Assembly (NCBI GenBank): GCA_009917455.1
Contig: QZDS01000026.1
Span: 1 to 64,000, forward strand
Length of the DNA stretch: 64,000 bases
Direction: 5' to 3'
From: a bacterium 1xD8-48
GTDB taxonomy: Bacteria; Bacillota; Clostridia; Lachnospirales; Lachnospiraceae
Translations under genes and position numbers: made by a program
The notes under the pieces: model-generated
Database searches by the model: none
The model's input: the letters and a program-made list of their open reading frames with translations, nothing else
What the model was told of the DNA's origin: nothing
Part shown: positions 7,609-14,283 of the stretch, piece by piece
Position numbering within the stretch: the first letter of the stretch is position 1
How the letters are laid out: every line of letters starts with the position of its first letter

Positions 7609-7872
7609 TTGAACGAGACAGTGATAATTCGTGATGGAGTTTATATTTGTCCTGTTTGTGGAAGTAAACGTATTACTGAAGCAATGCAGGCGGTGATACT
7701 AAAGAAGTGTGATGCTAACACCAGAACAATAATTAGCACCATTACAAACAAACCTTACATGAGTAACAGAGATAAAGCGTTTGAGTATGACTGTGCTTCG
7801 CCGAGCGGCGTAGGATGTTGGTTTTATGTCTGTCGTAAGTGTGGATGGGAAAGCGGGTTATACGTAGAATAA
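7609..7872 (+). CDS. Small two-CxxC zinc-ribbon-like phage protein
   Basis: The 87-residue product starts at TTG 7609, five bases after the GGAGG of junction copy 1; no ATG is better placed. It has an early YICPVCGSKRI and a late WFYVCRKCGWESG, so four cysteines in two CxxC pairs about 60 residues apart, suggesting a zinc ribbon. Its stop codon is supplied by junction copy 2. I do not recognise a named family and the function is unknown. Confidence 0.7.
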   Translation: MNETVIIRDGVYICPVCGSKRITEAMQAVILKKCDANTRTIISTITNKPYMSNRDKAFEYDCASPSGVGCWFYVCRKCGWESGLYVE

Positions 7873-7886
7873 ACTTTAGCGGAGAT
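7869..7886 (+). repeat. Junction element copy 2
   Basis: The copy reads ATAAACTTTAGCGGAGAT. It supplies the TAA of the upstream zinc-ribbon gene; the downstream ATG at 7895 also has AAAGG closer to it. Confidence 0.8.
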
Positions 7887-7894
7887 AAAGGAAA

Positions 7895-8101
7895 ATGAAA
7901 ATAGGGGATTTAATTATTATCGGTGGAAGTAAATATAGGATAATCCGGGAATCCAGTAAAAATTTCTGCTTAAATGATTTGGAAGCAGGCGGATGTATCG
8001 GGCACGTGGCATGGACGATGGAATACCTGCAGAATTATTTTGCAGAAAGAGCCATCAGTTTTGATGTAGAGAACCAGACTATAGGGATTTATCCTATTTG
8101 A
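7895..8101 (+). CDS. Hypothetical phage protein (68 aa)
   Basis: This 68-residue protein starts at ATG 7895 behind AAAGGA. It opens MKIGDLIIIGGSKYRIIRES, which looks like a small beta-barrel (SH3-like) start, and ends hydrophobic (IGIYPI). No cysteine ligand pair or membrane segment is present. It is bounded on both sides by the junction element. No family is recognised. Confidence 0.65.
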   Translation: MKIGDLIIIGGSKYRIIRESSKNFCLNDLEAGGCIGHVAWTMEYLQNYFAERAISFDVENQTIGIYPI

Positions 8102-8104
8102 AAT

Positions 8105-8122
8105 TTTAAACTTTAAGGAAGA
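8105..8122 (+). repeat. Junction element copy 3 (degenerate)
   Basis: The copy reads TTTAAACTTTAAGGAAGA, having lost the GCGG part, but it still carries a purine-rich AAGGAAGAAG that can act as the ribosome binding site for the ATG at 8131. Confidence 0.6.
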
Positions 8123-8130
8123 AGAAAAAA

Positions 8131-8268
8131 ATGAGCGGAATGACATGTGATGTAACTGGATGCAGATGGAATGATGGGTGCGGTGGGTGTGATTGTGATG
8201 GCATTTATATATCGGATGCCGAGACAGGAGAACCTGCTTGCATGAGTGTGGAGTATTCGGAGGATTAA
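8131..8268 (+). CDS. Cysteine-rich mini-protein (DUF1540-like)
   Basis: A 45-residue frame runs from ATG 8131 to the TAA in junction copy 4. Its cysteine layout, C-x4-C-x5-C-x2-C-x-C followed by a single C near the end, with N after the second cysteine and a GIYIS strand, resembles DUF1540 metal-binding mini-proteins. The spacing is not exact, so the match is tentative. It is acidic and probably binds zinc or iron. Confidence 0.55.
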   Translation: MSGMTCDVTGCRWNDGCGGCDCDGIYISDAETGEPACMSVEYSED

Positions 8269-8282
8269 ACTTTAGCGGAGTA
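8265..8282 (+). repeat. Junction element copy 4
   Basis: The copy reads TTAAACTTTAGCGGAGTA. It provides the TAA of the cysteine-rich gene and a ribosome binding site for a possible TTG start at 8287. Confidence 0.8.
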
Positions 8283-8286
8283 AGAA

Positions 8287-8328
8287 TTGACGATTCTCAT
8301 AAAAAAAGTAAAGCAGGTGGACATATGA
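8287..8328 (+). CDS. Possible 13-codon leader ORF
   Basis: TTG 8287 lies at the right distance from the GGAG of junction copy 4 and opens a 13-codon frame (MTILIKKVKQVDI). Its TGA overlaps the next gene's ATG (ATGA at 8325-8328). It could be a leader coupling translation of the next gene, or simply the remains of a lost gene's start. Nothing beyond layout supports it. Confidence 0.25.
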   Translation: MTILIKKVKQVDI

Positions 8329-8609
8329 AAGAAAAAGTTGATTTGAAAGAGCTGGCAGCAGGCTTTGAGATGAAAGTAGGGGAGCTGGCGGAGTTCCTCG
8401 GGTATTCGAAGCAGGCATTATGCCAGATGAATGATGGAACCAATGGCGTATGTACCGGCAGGTATTATGCGGCGCTGAAGCTCTTGGTTTTCCAGAGCGA
8501 CAAGCTATATGAAGATGATTTAAAGCGGGCTTTGGAGAGAAAGCAGTCCAGAGAGAAGATGGTTCGTCGAATGTGTAACAGTGTCGGAGCTATCAATGTT
8601 GTGAAGTAG
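8325..8609 (+). CDS. Helix-turn-helix-like small phage protein
   Basis: The 94-residue product from ATG 8325 contains FEMKVGELAEFLGYSKQAL at about residues 14-32, which reads as a helix-turn-helix, followed by a lysine/arginine-rich helical tail. An AGGTGG precedes the ATG. A longer in-frame start at 8238 would translate the preceding junction element and is unlikely. It may bind DNA, perhaps regulating the block, but no target can be named. Confidence 0.65.
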   Translation: MKEKVDLKELAAGFEMKVGELAEFLGYSKQALCQMNDGTNGVCTGRYYAALKLLVFQSDKLYEDDLKRALERKQSREKMVRRMCNSVGAINVVK

Positions 8610-8637
8610 GCAGGATTATAGTAGGGGAGAAAGTACT

Positions 8638-8829
8638 ATGGATACAAGAAAAAGATATCAAATCATGTGCCCGCATTGTGGAAAAGTGCAGTATGCTTGC
8701 AAATCAATATTTCACGAATGGGGTATACCAGAAGGAGGGCATGGAACTTGCTTAGAATGTAAAGGAGCTATGCGGTTAATTTTTAATGAAGAAGAGCAAA
8801 GTATGAAAGCGGAAAGATGGGAGAATTAA
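8638..8829 (+). CDS. Small zinc-ribbon phage protein (63 aa)
   Basis: The 63-residue product has two CxxC pairs, MCPHCGKVQY and GTCLECKGAM, with the spacing of a single zinc ribbon. The start follows AGGGGAGAAAG, and this is the only gene of the block between 7.6 and 9.7 kb not preceded by the junction element. Its own stop is supplied by copy 5. Function unknown. Confidence 0.7.
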   Translation: MDTRKRYQIMCPHCGKVQYACKSIFHEWGIPEGGHGTCLECKGAMRLIFNEEEQSMKAERWEN

Positions 8830-8843
8830 ACTTTAGCGAGGCG
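8826..8843 (+). repeat. Junction element copy 5
   Basis: The copy reads TTAAACTTTAGCGAGGCG, with one G of the GCGGAGG lost. It supplies the TAA of the zinc-ribbon gene and lies 4 bp before the ATG at 8848. Confidence 0.8.
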
Positions 8844-8847
8844 AGAG

Positions 8848-9156
8848 ATGAGACGAGCTGTATATTTTGATTATTTTGTAGATGATTGCCCATATTTCAA
8901 TGGAAATGTTGATGTAAATAACGGATATGGGTGTGACCATCCCGAGCAGGAAGAAAGGGATTTCGGACAAGGAAAGTGCTATTGCCGGTCTTGCCCATTA
9001 GGCTATCCGGCAGACGAAGAAAGTCTCCTTGAAACAGATATTGAGTGGGTGGATGGTAAACCTGAATCGGCAGATGCAATGGAAGAGTACTCATATATTA
9101 TTGAGAATTATGAAAGACACAGAGAATTAAACTTTGGCGGAGGTGTAGTGTGGTAA
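8848..9156 (+). CDS. Cysteine-containing hypothetical phage protein (102 aa)
   Basis: The 102-residue acidic protein has cysteines at DDCPYF, GYGCDHP and KCYCRSCPLG, enough for one metal site. Unusually the frame reads straight through junction copy 6, so the C-terminus (ELNFGGGVVW) is encoded by the junction element itself. The element's TAA and TAG fall in the other two frames. Its stop overlaps the GTG start of the next gene. No family is recognised. Confidence 0.7.
   Translation: MRRAVYFDYFVDDCPYFNGNVDVNNGYGCDHPEQEERDFGQGKCYCRSCPLGYPADEESLLETDIEWVDGKPESADAMEEYSYIIENYERHRELNFGGGVVW
9127..9144 (+). repeat. Junction element copy 6, translated through
   Basis: The copy reads TTAAACTTTGGCGGAGGT. 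It lies inside the end of the 8848 gene, in the one frame without a stop, and provides the ribosome binding site for GTG 9150. Confidence 0.8.
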
Positions 9157-9344
9157 AAATCCAGAAATGCAGAAGACATGGCGTTTGTAATGACTGTGGA
9201 AGACAGCAAGACGAGAACGTCAATATATGGGAAGTAAAAGCCTCTTCAATAGGCCAGGGGTGGACTACTCTTATGTTTTGTAGGGATTGTTTAGCGGCGC
9301 TCAATGCAGCGATAGCAATTACCGTATTTGACAACAGGATTTGA
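9150..9344 (+). CDS. Small zinc-finger-like phage protein (64 aa)
   Basis: The 64-residue product starts at GTG 9150, inside the TGGTAA that ends the preceding gene. It carries CRRHGVCNDCGRQ and a later MFCRDCLAAL, giving two CxxC pairs separated by about 30 residues, a likely zinc-binding fold. A hydrophobic helix near the end (LAALNAAIAIT) is too short to be a convincing membrane segment. Function unknown. Confidence 0.68.
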   Translation: MVKIQKCRRHGVCNDCGRQQDENVNIWEVKASSIGQGWTTLMFCRDCLAALNAAIAITVFDNRI

Positions 9345-9345
9345 T

Positions 9346-9363
9346 TTAAACTTTAGTGGAGGT
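9346..9363 (+). repeat. Junction element copy 7
   Basis: The copy reads TTAAACTTTAGTGGAGGT and starts one base after the upstream TGA. It provides GGAGGT for the GTG start at 9370. Confidence 0.82.
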
Positions 9364-9369
9364 AGGATA

Positions 9370-9672
9370 GTGACACGATATGAGGTAATAAGCAAGGATT
9401 ACATATCGAACTGCTTAATAGAGGTCATAAAAGCAAAGATGCGAAATCCTCAAGTGAAAATATATTTTTGCAGGCCAAGAATAACAGAGAATGGAAATTT
9501 TCAATCATTGCATTTTATGTGGGAGGACGAAAATGGCAGTTATGATTTTTCTGAGCCAGAGGCAGCAGGACTCCCACCATGGAAGCAGTTTTTATTTAAA
9601 GGCCATATCAGGAAATTCAAAAAAGGCTTTGCGGAAAAGTATGCCGCATATAGAAATGGTATTAAACTTTAG
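9370..9672 (+). CDS. Hypothetical phage protein (100 aa)
   Basis: The product is about 100 residues from GTG 9370, six bases after the GGAGGT of junction copy 7. An upstream ATG at 9328 would translate through the junction and is not favoured. The protein is basic with aromatic residues (KIYFCRPRI, SLHFMWEDENGSYDF, PPWKQFLFKGH). Its stop is the TAG of junction copy 8. No family is recognised. Confidence 0.65.
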   Translation: MTRYEVISKDYISNCLIEVIKAKMRNPQVKIYFCRPRITENGNFQSLHFMWEDENGSYDFSEPEAAGLPPWKQFLFKGHIRKFKKGFAEKYAAYRNGIKL

Positions 9673-9679
9673 CGGAGGT
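9662..9679 (+). repeat. Junction element copy 8
   Basis: This is a perfect consensus copy. Here the internal TAG, not the TAA, ends the upstream gene, and the GGAGGTGGCGG serves the ATG at 9685. Confidence 0.85.
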
Positions 9680-9684
9680 GGCGG

Positions 9685-10047
9685 ATGGAAAGAAAAGTAT
9701 TTTTTACATTGATACATAAAAGGGATTTCACAGGTATTAAACAGGTAGACGGATTTGAATTTAGTATCAAAAATATTGAATTTTATGGGTATGTGGATAC
9801 TGAAAAAAATAAGGTTTATATTATTGACCCCAAAACTGGGAGAAGCGTTTATGACTTACCTGTTTTTGATGATTACCGAGGAATTAATGCAATTAAATAT
9901 ACAGTTGACAGCCTAAAAGAAGATGAACATACTTTGGAAGCATTTGAGCTGAAAAGGCATACAGAAAAGTACAAGTTAATGAAGAAGGCATTCAATTCTT
10001 TCTTACGCGGAGCAGAGCTTGAGAAAAGATGTAAACAAGTCCGCTAA
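9685..10047 (+). CDS. Hypothetical phage protein (120 aa)
   Basis: This 120-residue lysine-rich protein starts at ATG 9685 right after junction copy 8. The N-terminal half is beta-rich (KVFFTLIHKRDF, KVYIIDPKTGRS) and the C-terminal half is helical. No catalytic or metal motif is visible. A variant junction (AAACTGGCCTTAAGG, about 10046-10060) follows its stop. Unrecognised family. Confidence 0.68.
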   Translation: MERKVFFTLIHKRDFTGIKQVDGFEFSIKNIEFYGYVDTEKNKVYIIDPKTGRSVYDLPVFDDYRGINAIKYTVDSLKEDEHTLEAFELKRHTEKYKLMKKAFNSFLRGAELEKRCKQVR

Positions 10048-10073
10048 ACTGGCCTTAAGGATTTGATAATGTA

Positions 10074-10285
10074 TTAATGTGTATGGGAAGGAGAAAGAGG
10101 GTATGGCAAGACCAAAATCAGAAAATAAATTTATCCGGAAGGATATCACAATGGAGCCGGAGCAGTACCGGAAGCTGACGGAATACTGCGAAAGTATTGA
10201 GCGGCCTCTGTCATGGGTGATAAGGAAAGCAGTAAAGGAGTATTTGGAAAATAACGTAGCTTAAATGCGTATTGATACACATTAA
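10074..10285. repeat. 11-bp inverted repeat flanking the RHH gene
   Basis: TTAATGTGTAT at 10074-10084 and its exact reverse complement ATACACATTAA at 10275-10285 bracket the small ribbon-helix-helix gene. The upstream half lies just before that gene's ribosome binding site and the downstream half before the next gene. These could be operator sites for the encoded regulator. Confidence 0.5.
10103..10264 (+). CDS. Ribbon-helix-helix (CopG/Arc-like) DNA-binding protein
   Basis: The 53-residue product from ATG 10103 has the ribbon-helix-helix layout: a beta-strand FIRKDITM, helix EQYRKLTEYCESI, the turn ERPLS and helix WVIRKAVKEYLEN. Such proteins dimerise and bind short operators through the strand. 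AAGGAG precedes the start; a longer start at 10079 is less likely. Exact 11-bp inverted copies lie on either side of the gene, consistent with self-regulation, which is inference. Confidence 0.78.
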   Translation: MARPKSENKFIRKDITMEPEQYRKLTEYCESIERPLSWVIRKAVKEYLENNVA

Positions 10286-10304
10286 AACTGGCCTTTAGCG
10301 GAGT
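10282..10304 (+). repeat. Variant junction element with GGCCT insertion
   Basis: The sequence reads TTAAAACTGG CCTTTAGCGGAGTA: the junction consensus interrupted by GGCC(T). A shorter relative occurs at about 10044-10060. The downstream gene also has its own AAGGAGG, so this copy may be a fossil. Confidence 0.55.
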
Positions 10305-10316
10305 AAGGAGGTGGGG

Positions 10317-10664
10317 ATGATGTATAAAGCAAAGAATGTTGATACAGATAAAGCATTAAAATATCTTGAAGATACCAGTAAATATCAATTCGAGATGGAA
10401 AATTTGGAAATTGCAAAGGTGCAGAAATACTACGAGGGAATAAGAAAGGGATTGGGTATTGCAAAGGGGATTTTCGAGTGTTCAAACTTTGAACAGAAAG
10501 AAGAGCCTACATATGAGAACGGTGTATTGGATTTTATTTATGAGTTAGGCAAAGAACTGGATATTTTGACACAAGATATAAGAGAGAACGTTACCTCTGT
10601 GGATGATGCTTGTGCAGTATTGGCGGAGCGTATCAAAAATCCGGATAATGAATTAGAACAGTAA
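10317..10664 (+). CDS. Hypothetical helical phage protein (115 aa)
   Basis: The protein is about 115 residues and helical, with a charged N-terminal part (DTDKALKYLEDTSKYQFEM) and an acidic C-terminus. ATG 10317 or 10320 both suit the AAGGAGG at 10305-10311; GTG 10311 overlaps it and is unlikely. It closes the accessory block and is followed by a hairpin. I do not recognise the family. Confidence 0.65.
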   Translation: MMYKAKNVDTDKALKYLEDTSKYQFEMENLEIAKVQKYYEGIRKGLGIAKGIFECSNFEQKEEPTYENGVLDFIYELGKELDILTQDIRENVTSVDDACAVLAERIKNPDNELEQ

Positions 10665-10704
10665 AAAATGAATCAATCCGGCAGCAGTTCTGAAACAATG
10701 AAAC

Positions 10705-10741
10705 AGGCGGTACACCACTCGCCAAAGTAACTGTACCGCCT
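10705..10741 (+). terminator. 10-bp hairpin closing the early/accessory operon
   Basis: AGGCGGTACA (10705-10714) pairs perfectly with TGTACCGCCT (10732-10741) around a 17-nt loop. No U-run follows directly, so it may be a weak or factor-assisted terminator, or an mRNA 3' end stabiliser. It sits exactly between the accessory genes and the late activator. Confidence 0.4.
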
Positions 10742-10783
10742 CACCGCTTAAGGATATATTTTATAGAGAAGGGGAAGTTTGTT

Positions 10784-11200
10784 ATGGATAAGAAAATTTT
10801 ATCTGACTATATAGATGCGTGCGAATTGGTAAAGGAAACTGAATATGATATTAGCCGAATGAGGAAAATTGAGATGGAACATGCACAAGTGGTTGGAAGT
10901 AATCCTGATTTTCCTTATCAGAAAATGAGTTTTCATGTTTCAGGTGTAACAGAAATATATTTTGATGCTGAAAGTGTGAAAAAAGAAAAAAATTTATTGA
11001 TAGAACGAAAACAGCGAGCAGAAAATCTAAAATCAGAAATAGAAAAGTGGATGAATACGATACCTGCTAGAATGCAGCGTATAATCAGGTTGAAGTATTT
11101 TGAAGGAAAACTCTGGAAAGAAATCGCTGCTCAGATGGGGCGAAATGCTACGGCAGATAGCGTAAGAATGGAATTTGAAAGATTTTTATCAAAAAAATGA
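10784..11200 (+). CDS. Late-gene transcription activator (ArpU/sigma region-4-like)
   Basis: The 138-residue protein has an N-terminal coiled-coil-like half and a C-terminal sigma-70 region 4-like helix-turn-helix: PARMQRIIRLKYFEGKLW then KEIAAQMGRNATADSV. This fold and the position just before terminase are typical of the ArpU/RinA-type activators that switch on the late genes of Firmicutes phages. The start has GAAGGGGAAG upstream. A triple TGTTCR repeat (11206-11229) six bases after its stop is a candidate binding site. The role is inferred from fold and place. Confidence 0.75.
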   Translation: MDKKILSDYIDACELVKETEYDISRMRKIEMEHAQVVGSNPDFPYQKMSFHVSGVTEIYFDAESVKKEKNLLIERKQRAENLKSEIEKWMNTIPARMQRIIRLKYFEGKLWKEIAAQMGRNATADSVRMEFERFLSKK

Positions 11201-11205
11201 AAGTT

Positions 11206-11229
11206 TGTTCGATATGTTCACACTGTTCG
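11206..11229 (+). promoter_or_regulatory. Three TGTTCR repeats at 9-bp spacing (candidate activator site)
   Basis: TGTTCG (11206), TGTTCA (11215) and TGTTCG (11224) are spaced exactly 9 bp apart. About 17 bp further is an AT-rich TAAAATATAAAAT stretch that could hold a -10 element. This is the only long gap before the late genes, so it is the best candidate for the late promoter and its activator site. Confidence 0.5.
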
Positions 11230-11299
11230 TTTTTCATTTGGTAAAATATAAAATGAAGTTAGTGTAAAGACATACTTCTCCCCAAATACATTTTTTGAG

Positions 11300-11332
11300 A
11301 ATACCTAGCTGGTGAACAGTTGGGTATTTTTA
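11300..11332 (+). terminator. Intrinsic terminator upstream of the DUF2971 gene
   Basis: AATACCTAGCTG (11300-11311) pairs over 12 bp (two G-U) with CAGTTGGGTATT (11317-11328), loop GTGAA, followed by TTTTTATATT. It lies between the candidate late promoter and the DUF2971 gene, so transcription from that promoter would meet it first. It might be overcome by antitermination. Confidence 0.75.
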
Positions 11333-11406
11333 TATTACTTATAGGTAATATGGTAAATTCTCGTATTTTGGTGTACGATGTAGAAAAACGTATTGGAGGA
11401 TTTGGT

Positions 11407-12147
11407 ATGTATGAAAGACATGAACAATTATTCGAATTAGAAGATAACTGTGTTTTATGGAAATATATGAGCTTTTCCAAATTTGTTAATATGTTGAGTG
11501 GAAAGATATATTTCAATCGGTTGGATAATTTTGAAGATGTATTCGAGGGGACTTTTCCACATTATAACGCGATGCATAGAGACGAGATATACGGAGAAGA
11601 TATTATTCCTAAGAATATTTTTGATATGATGGAAAAGGCAATGAAAAACTGGTTATATGTATCGTGTTTTCATAAAAATGAATATGAAACCGCTTTTATG
11701 TGGAAACAGTATGCAGATAATGATGGAATAGCAATAAAAACAACATTTGAAAGACTAAAGATGGCGTTCAGCAATACAAAAGAAGCGATATATATAAGTA
11801 ATGTTCAGTATATAGATTATGATAAGGAGTTTATGCCAGAGGGAAACGGGATGTATTTGGCAGTGCATAAAAGAAAAAGTTTTGAGCCTGAAAGAGAAGT
11901 CAGGTGCATAAATGTGGGAATGCCTAAAAGTAAACCGAACCCGAGTAATCCAAGGGAATTAATTGCTGACATAAATGAAAAAACGCCTGTGGGGAGATTT
12001 ATTGATATAGACATGGAAGAATTAATAGAGGAGATATACATATCTCCATATGCTGCATCCTATATTAAAGAGAATGTAGAGTTAATTGCAAGTAAATTTA
12101 ATATTTCAGCAAAAATTATTCAGTCAAAATTATTTACACTGAATTAA
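11407..12147 (+). CDS. DUF2971-family protein (phage cargo gene)
   Basis: The 246-residue protein fits DUF2971: an early LWKYMSFSKFVNMLSGKIYFNRLDNFED block, then WLYVSCFHKNEYETAFMWKQYA near residue 78 and the PEREVRCI segment near 166. ATG 11407 follows TTGGAGG; earlier in-frame starts run into the terminator region. The gene is clearly more AT-rich than the packaging genes and is bounded by intrinsic terminators on both sides, the layout of a phage moron expressed from the prophage. The biochemical role of DUF2971 is not established; similar genes occur in phage and defence-rich loci. Confidence 0.78.
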   Translation: MYERHEQLFELEDNCVLWKYMSFSKFVNMLSGKIYFNRLDNFEDVFEGTFPHYNAMHRDEIYGEDIIPKNIFDMMEKAMKNWLYVSCFHKNEYETAFMWKQYADNDGIAIKTTFERLKMAFSNTKEAIYISNVQYIDYDKEFMPEGNGMYLAVHKRKSFEPEREVRCINVGMPKSKPNPSNPRELIADINEKTPVGRFIDIDMEELIEEIYISPYAASYIKENVELIASKFNISAKIIQSKLFTLN

Positions 12148-12156
12148 ACTCATGGA

Positions 12157-12190
12157 AAAGGAGATATCTCTGGCTGTCTCTTTTCTTTTT
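12157..12190 (+). terminator. Terminator after the DUF2971 gene
   Basis: AAAGGAGATA (12157-12166) pairs with TGTCTCTTTT (12175-12184), with two G-U pairs and an 8-nt loop, then CTTTTT. It isolates the cargo gene from terminase. Confidence 0.6.
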
Positions 12191-12220
12191 CCCAAAACAA
12201 ACGAATGAGAGGTGGTGATT

Positions 12221-12892
12221 GTGTCAAGAAAGCCAGATAAGCGGATAGAACAGGCAAAAGCCCTGTATCTGAAAGGCTTGAAATTAATAGATATTTCGAA
12301 GCAGCTTGACCTACCCGAGGGAACGGTCCGAAGGTGGAAAAGTACTTATAAATGGGATAACGAGCGTTCGGATAAAGAAAGCGAACGTTCGGATAAAAAT
12401 AAAGGTGCCCAGCCCGGTAACAAAAATGCTTCCGGACATGGCGCGCCAAAGAAAAACAGCAACGCAGAAAAGCATGGTCTTTTCCGGAAATACCTTCCGG
12501 AGGAGACCTTTTCTATTATAGACGAAATGCAGGATAAAAGTCCCCTTGACCTGATTTGGGATGCGATACAGATTCAGTATGCGGCCATCATCCGGTCACA
12601 GCAGATTATGTATGTGACTGATAAAAATGATAAAACCATTGAAAAAGTCGGTACGCAGGACGGAAATGTTATCGGTGAGAAATGGGAAGTCCAGCAGGCA
12701 TGGGATAAACAGGCAGGGTTCTTAAAAGCGCAGAGCCGGGCAATTGATTCCTTAAAAAGCATGATAAAAGATTATCTGCAGTTGGAGGGAGCGAGTAAAG
12801 CGGATGCCAAAGAGCAGGTAGAGGACTGGAAAGCGGCGATAATCGCCATAGCAAAACGGAGAAGGGAAAAAGCAGATGGAGGAGCTGACTGA
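12221..12892 (+). CDS. terS: Terminase small subunit
   Basis: The 223-residue protein starts at GTG 12221 behind GAGAGGTGG (GTG 12212 sits inside that site). The N-terminus, RKPDKRIEQAKALYLKGLKLIDI with LPEGTVRRWKSTYKW, is the helix-turn-helix DNA-recognition domain of a common Clostridia phage small terminase, and AQPGNKNASGHGAPKKN is its usual flexible linker. The small subunit recognises phage DNA and presents it to the large subunit. It overlaps terL by 17 bp. Confidence 0.88.
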   Translation: MSRKPDKRIEQAKALYLKGLKLIDISKQLDLPEGTVRRWKSTYKWDNERSDKESERSDKNKGAQPGNKNASGHGAPKKNSNAEKHGLFRKYLPEETFSIIDEMQDKSPLDLIWDAIQIQYAAIIRSQQIMYVTDKNDKTIEKVGTQDGNVIGEKWEVQQAWDKQAGFLKAQSRAIDSLKSMIKDYLQLEGASKADAKEQVEDWKAAIIAIAKRRREKADGGAD

Positions 12893-14267
12893 CGTTTTGG
12901 AAATTTATTATGATAATCCCACTGCTTTTCTGGAAGACATGCTTGACATGAATTGTGATGACTGGCAGCGGGAGGTCGCTGCTGACATGGCAGACTTTTC
13001 AAAAGTGGCAGTAAAGTCCGGCCAGGGTGTGGGAAAGACAGCGCTGGAGGCTGGCCTTATTATATGGTTCATAGTATGCCGCCCATATTCCAAAGTGATA
13101 GCAACAGCGCCTACCATGCAACAGCTTTACGATGTACTGTGGGCAGAGATTTCCAAATGGCTTGATTCATCTAAAGTAAAGAATCTCCTGACATGGACGA
13201 AAACCAAGGTTTATATGAATGGGGATTCCGAACGGTGGTTTGCTACGGCAAAGACAGCAACGAAGCCGGAGAATATGCAGGGCTTCCACGAGGACCATAT
13301 GCTGATTGTGGTGGATGAAGCAAGCGGCGTCGCTGACCCGATTATGGAAGCGATACTTGGAACGCTGACAGGTGATGACAACAAGCTGCTCCTGATGGGG
13401 AACCCGAACAGGATTGAAGGGGTGTTTTTTGACGCATTCAACACGGACAGGGATAAATTTAAAACCCATACGGTGAGCAGCCGTAATTCTAAGCGTACAT
13501 CGAGAGATAATATTGCAATGCTGGAATTAAAGTATGGAAAGGATTCTGACGTTGTGAGGGTACGCATAGATGGACAGTTTCCCAAGGGTGCGCTTGATTC
13601 GTTTATATCGCTTGAGACAGTGGAACTGGCCAGCTCCGCGCTTAATAAAATAAAGCAGTCTGACATTGACTCTGCAAAGGTGCTTCATATTGGCGTGGAC
13701 GTTGCCCGGTTTGGTGATGACAAAACCGTGATTACTGTAAGAATCAGCACAAAAATTTTTGAGTTCCGGAAGTATAGTAAAAAAGGAACAATGGAAACAG
13801 CCGGAAATGTGATTATGTGTTGTAAAGAATACATGAAGCGTTTCTCCCACCTGAAAAAATGTATGATTAAGGTGGATGATACAGGCGTTGGCGGCGGTGT
13901 GACTGACCGGTTGAATGAGGTATTAAGGGAAGACAGGCTTCCGTTCACAGTAATTCCGGTCAACAATGGAGAGTCTGCCACAGATGAATATTATTTTAAC
14001 CTTGGAGGCCAGCTATGGGGGAATGTGAAGGAGCTTCTGGAAATCAATTTTTCTAATAATCTGCAGGGAAAAAATGATGTTCAGATAGAGCTGCCGGATG
14101 ATGAAGAAATGATTAAGCAGTTGAGCGTCAGAAAATACCATATGACTTCGAAAGGTAAGATTCAACTGGAAACAAAAAAGGAAATGAAAGAGCGGGGGAT
14201 TGGTTCGCCGGATACAGCGGATTCCCTTGCCCTTGCTTTTTACGAACCTGATACATGGCTGTATTGA
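12876..14267 (+). CDS. terL: Terminase large subunit
   Basis: This is the 463-residue packaging motor. The ATPase has Walker A SGQGVGKT at residues 48-55 and Walker B LIVVDEA with D147-E148; the C-terminal RNase H-fold nuclease starts at GVDVARFGDDKTV (D275), with a second acidic cluster DDTGVGGGVTD and a third near SPDTADSLALAFY. It pumps DNA into the prohead and cuts concatemers. Length and order are standard. It overlaps the small subunit gene and ends 16 bp before the portal gene. Confidence 0.95.
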   Translation: MEELTDVLEIYYDNPTAFLEDMLDMNCDDWQREVAADMADFSKVAVKSGQGVGKTALEAGLIIWFIVCRPYSKVIATAPTMQQLYDVLWAEISKWLDSSKVKNLLTWTKTKVYMNGDSERWFATAKTATKPENMQGFHEDHMLIVVDEASGVADPIMEAILGTLTGDDNKLLLMGNPNRIEGVFFDAFNTDRDKFKTHTVSSRNSKRTSRDNIAMLELKYGKDSDVVRVRIDGQFPKGALDSFISLETVELASSALNKIKQSDIDSAKVLHIGVDVARFGDDKTVITVRISTKIFEFRKYSKKGTMETAGNVIMCCKEYMKRFSHLKKCMIKVDDTGVGGGVTDRLNEVLREDRLPFTVIPVNNGESATDEYYFNLGGQLWGNVKELLEINFSNNLQGKNDVQIELPDDEEMIKQLSVRKYHMTSKGKIQLETKKEMKERGIGSPDTADSLALAFYEPDTWLY

Positions 14268-14283
14268 TAAAGGCGGTGAAAAT

